Positions 14,644 through 14,736 of a stretch of 14,736 nt of DNA are shown here, in pieces. Position 1 is the stretch's first letter; every line of letters starts with the position of its first letter. Both the position numbers and the translations under genes were made by a program. Source of the DNA: Chloroflexi bacterium UBA4733 (lineage in GTDB: Bacteria; Chloroflexota; UBA4733); the NCBI GenBank assembly GCA_002404055.1, contig DHIZ01000393.1, forward strand, positions 1 to 14,736, written 5' to 3'. The notes below the pieces were generated by a model that saw only the letters and a list, made by a program, of their open reading frames with translations, did not search any database and was not told the DNA's origin.

Positions 14644-14736
14644 GTTTCAGTACCCTTCCTCGGGTCTATGTGATTGTCGCCAGCACCCCTGCTACTCGTA
14701 TGAGTGCAGGAATACGTTTCAGTACCCTTCCTCGGG
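14644..14736 (-). CRISPR. Edge of a CRISPR array (one full repeat, one spacer, start of next repeat)
   Basis: A 21-base sequence starting GTTTCAGTACCCTTCC occurs identically at 14644-14664 and 14716-14736, a period of 72 bases. With a usual repeat of 36-37 bases, the first repeat would be about 14644-14680 and the spacer about 14681-14715 (35 bases). Read on the minus strand the repeat ends in GGGTACTGAAAC, the GAAAC 3' end common in type I and III repeats. Transcription is therefore inferred on the minus strand, with the leader and most spacers beyond the right edge; this window would hold the old, leader-distal end. The 158 bases to the left (14486-14643) hold no gene, are not AT-rich as a leader would be, and contain no further repeat. 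No cas genes are in the window. Confidence 0.85.

Overview
The window looks like chromosomal DNA from a high-GC bacterium, most likely a member of the Chloroflexota. This is inferred from the bacterial HerA-NurA pair, a GH63-like glucosidase, a secreted repeat-type domain of a kind I recall from Chloroflexota exoproteins, and a palindromic intergenic element. No rRNA or taxonomic marker gene is present, so the assignment is tentative.

Left part (1-2283): about 290 bases without a recognisable gene, then the N-terminal half of a universal stress protein that has lost its ATP-binding C-terminus (290-640), then an intact amino-methyltransferase for DNA (731-2095). A roughly 130-base palindromic element (2138-2267) separates it from the next operon, which converges on it.

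Central left (2284-7778, minus strand): six tightly packed genes, read from 7778 downwards. They are a DUF4258-like small protein, a sigma-70-like factor, a small HTH-like protein, an ImmA/IrrE metallopeptidase, a NurA-like nuclease and the HerA ATPase. Four consecutive genes overlap by a few bases, so this is almost certainly one transcript. HerA and NurA form a DNA end-processing motor-nuclease. The first four genes look like a control module, because ImmA-type peptidases usually cleave regulators. With the convergent methyltransferase this is the best candidate for an undescribed genome-maintenance or defence system.

Central right (7986-12873): a sugar-acid and glycan region. A short-chain dehydrogenase and a galactonate-dehydratase-like enolase-superfamily enzyme form a plus-strand operon. 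They run into a minus-strand operon made of a small secreted protein and a GH63/MGH-type glucosidase. The two convergent genes overlap by 16 bases at their 3' ends.

Right part (13037-14736): accessory DNA. A translationally coupled pair of unknown genes resembling a toxin-domain/partner pair ends in a clear rho-independent terminator. A small coiled-coil hypothetical follows, and then the edge of a CRISPR array (from 14644) that runs off the window. No cas genes are visible.
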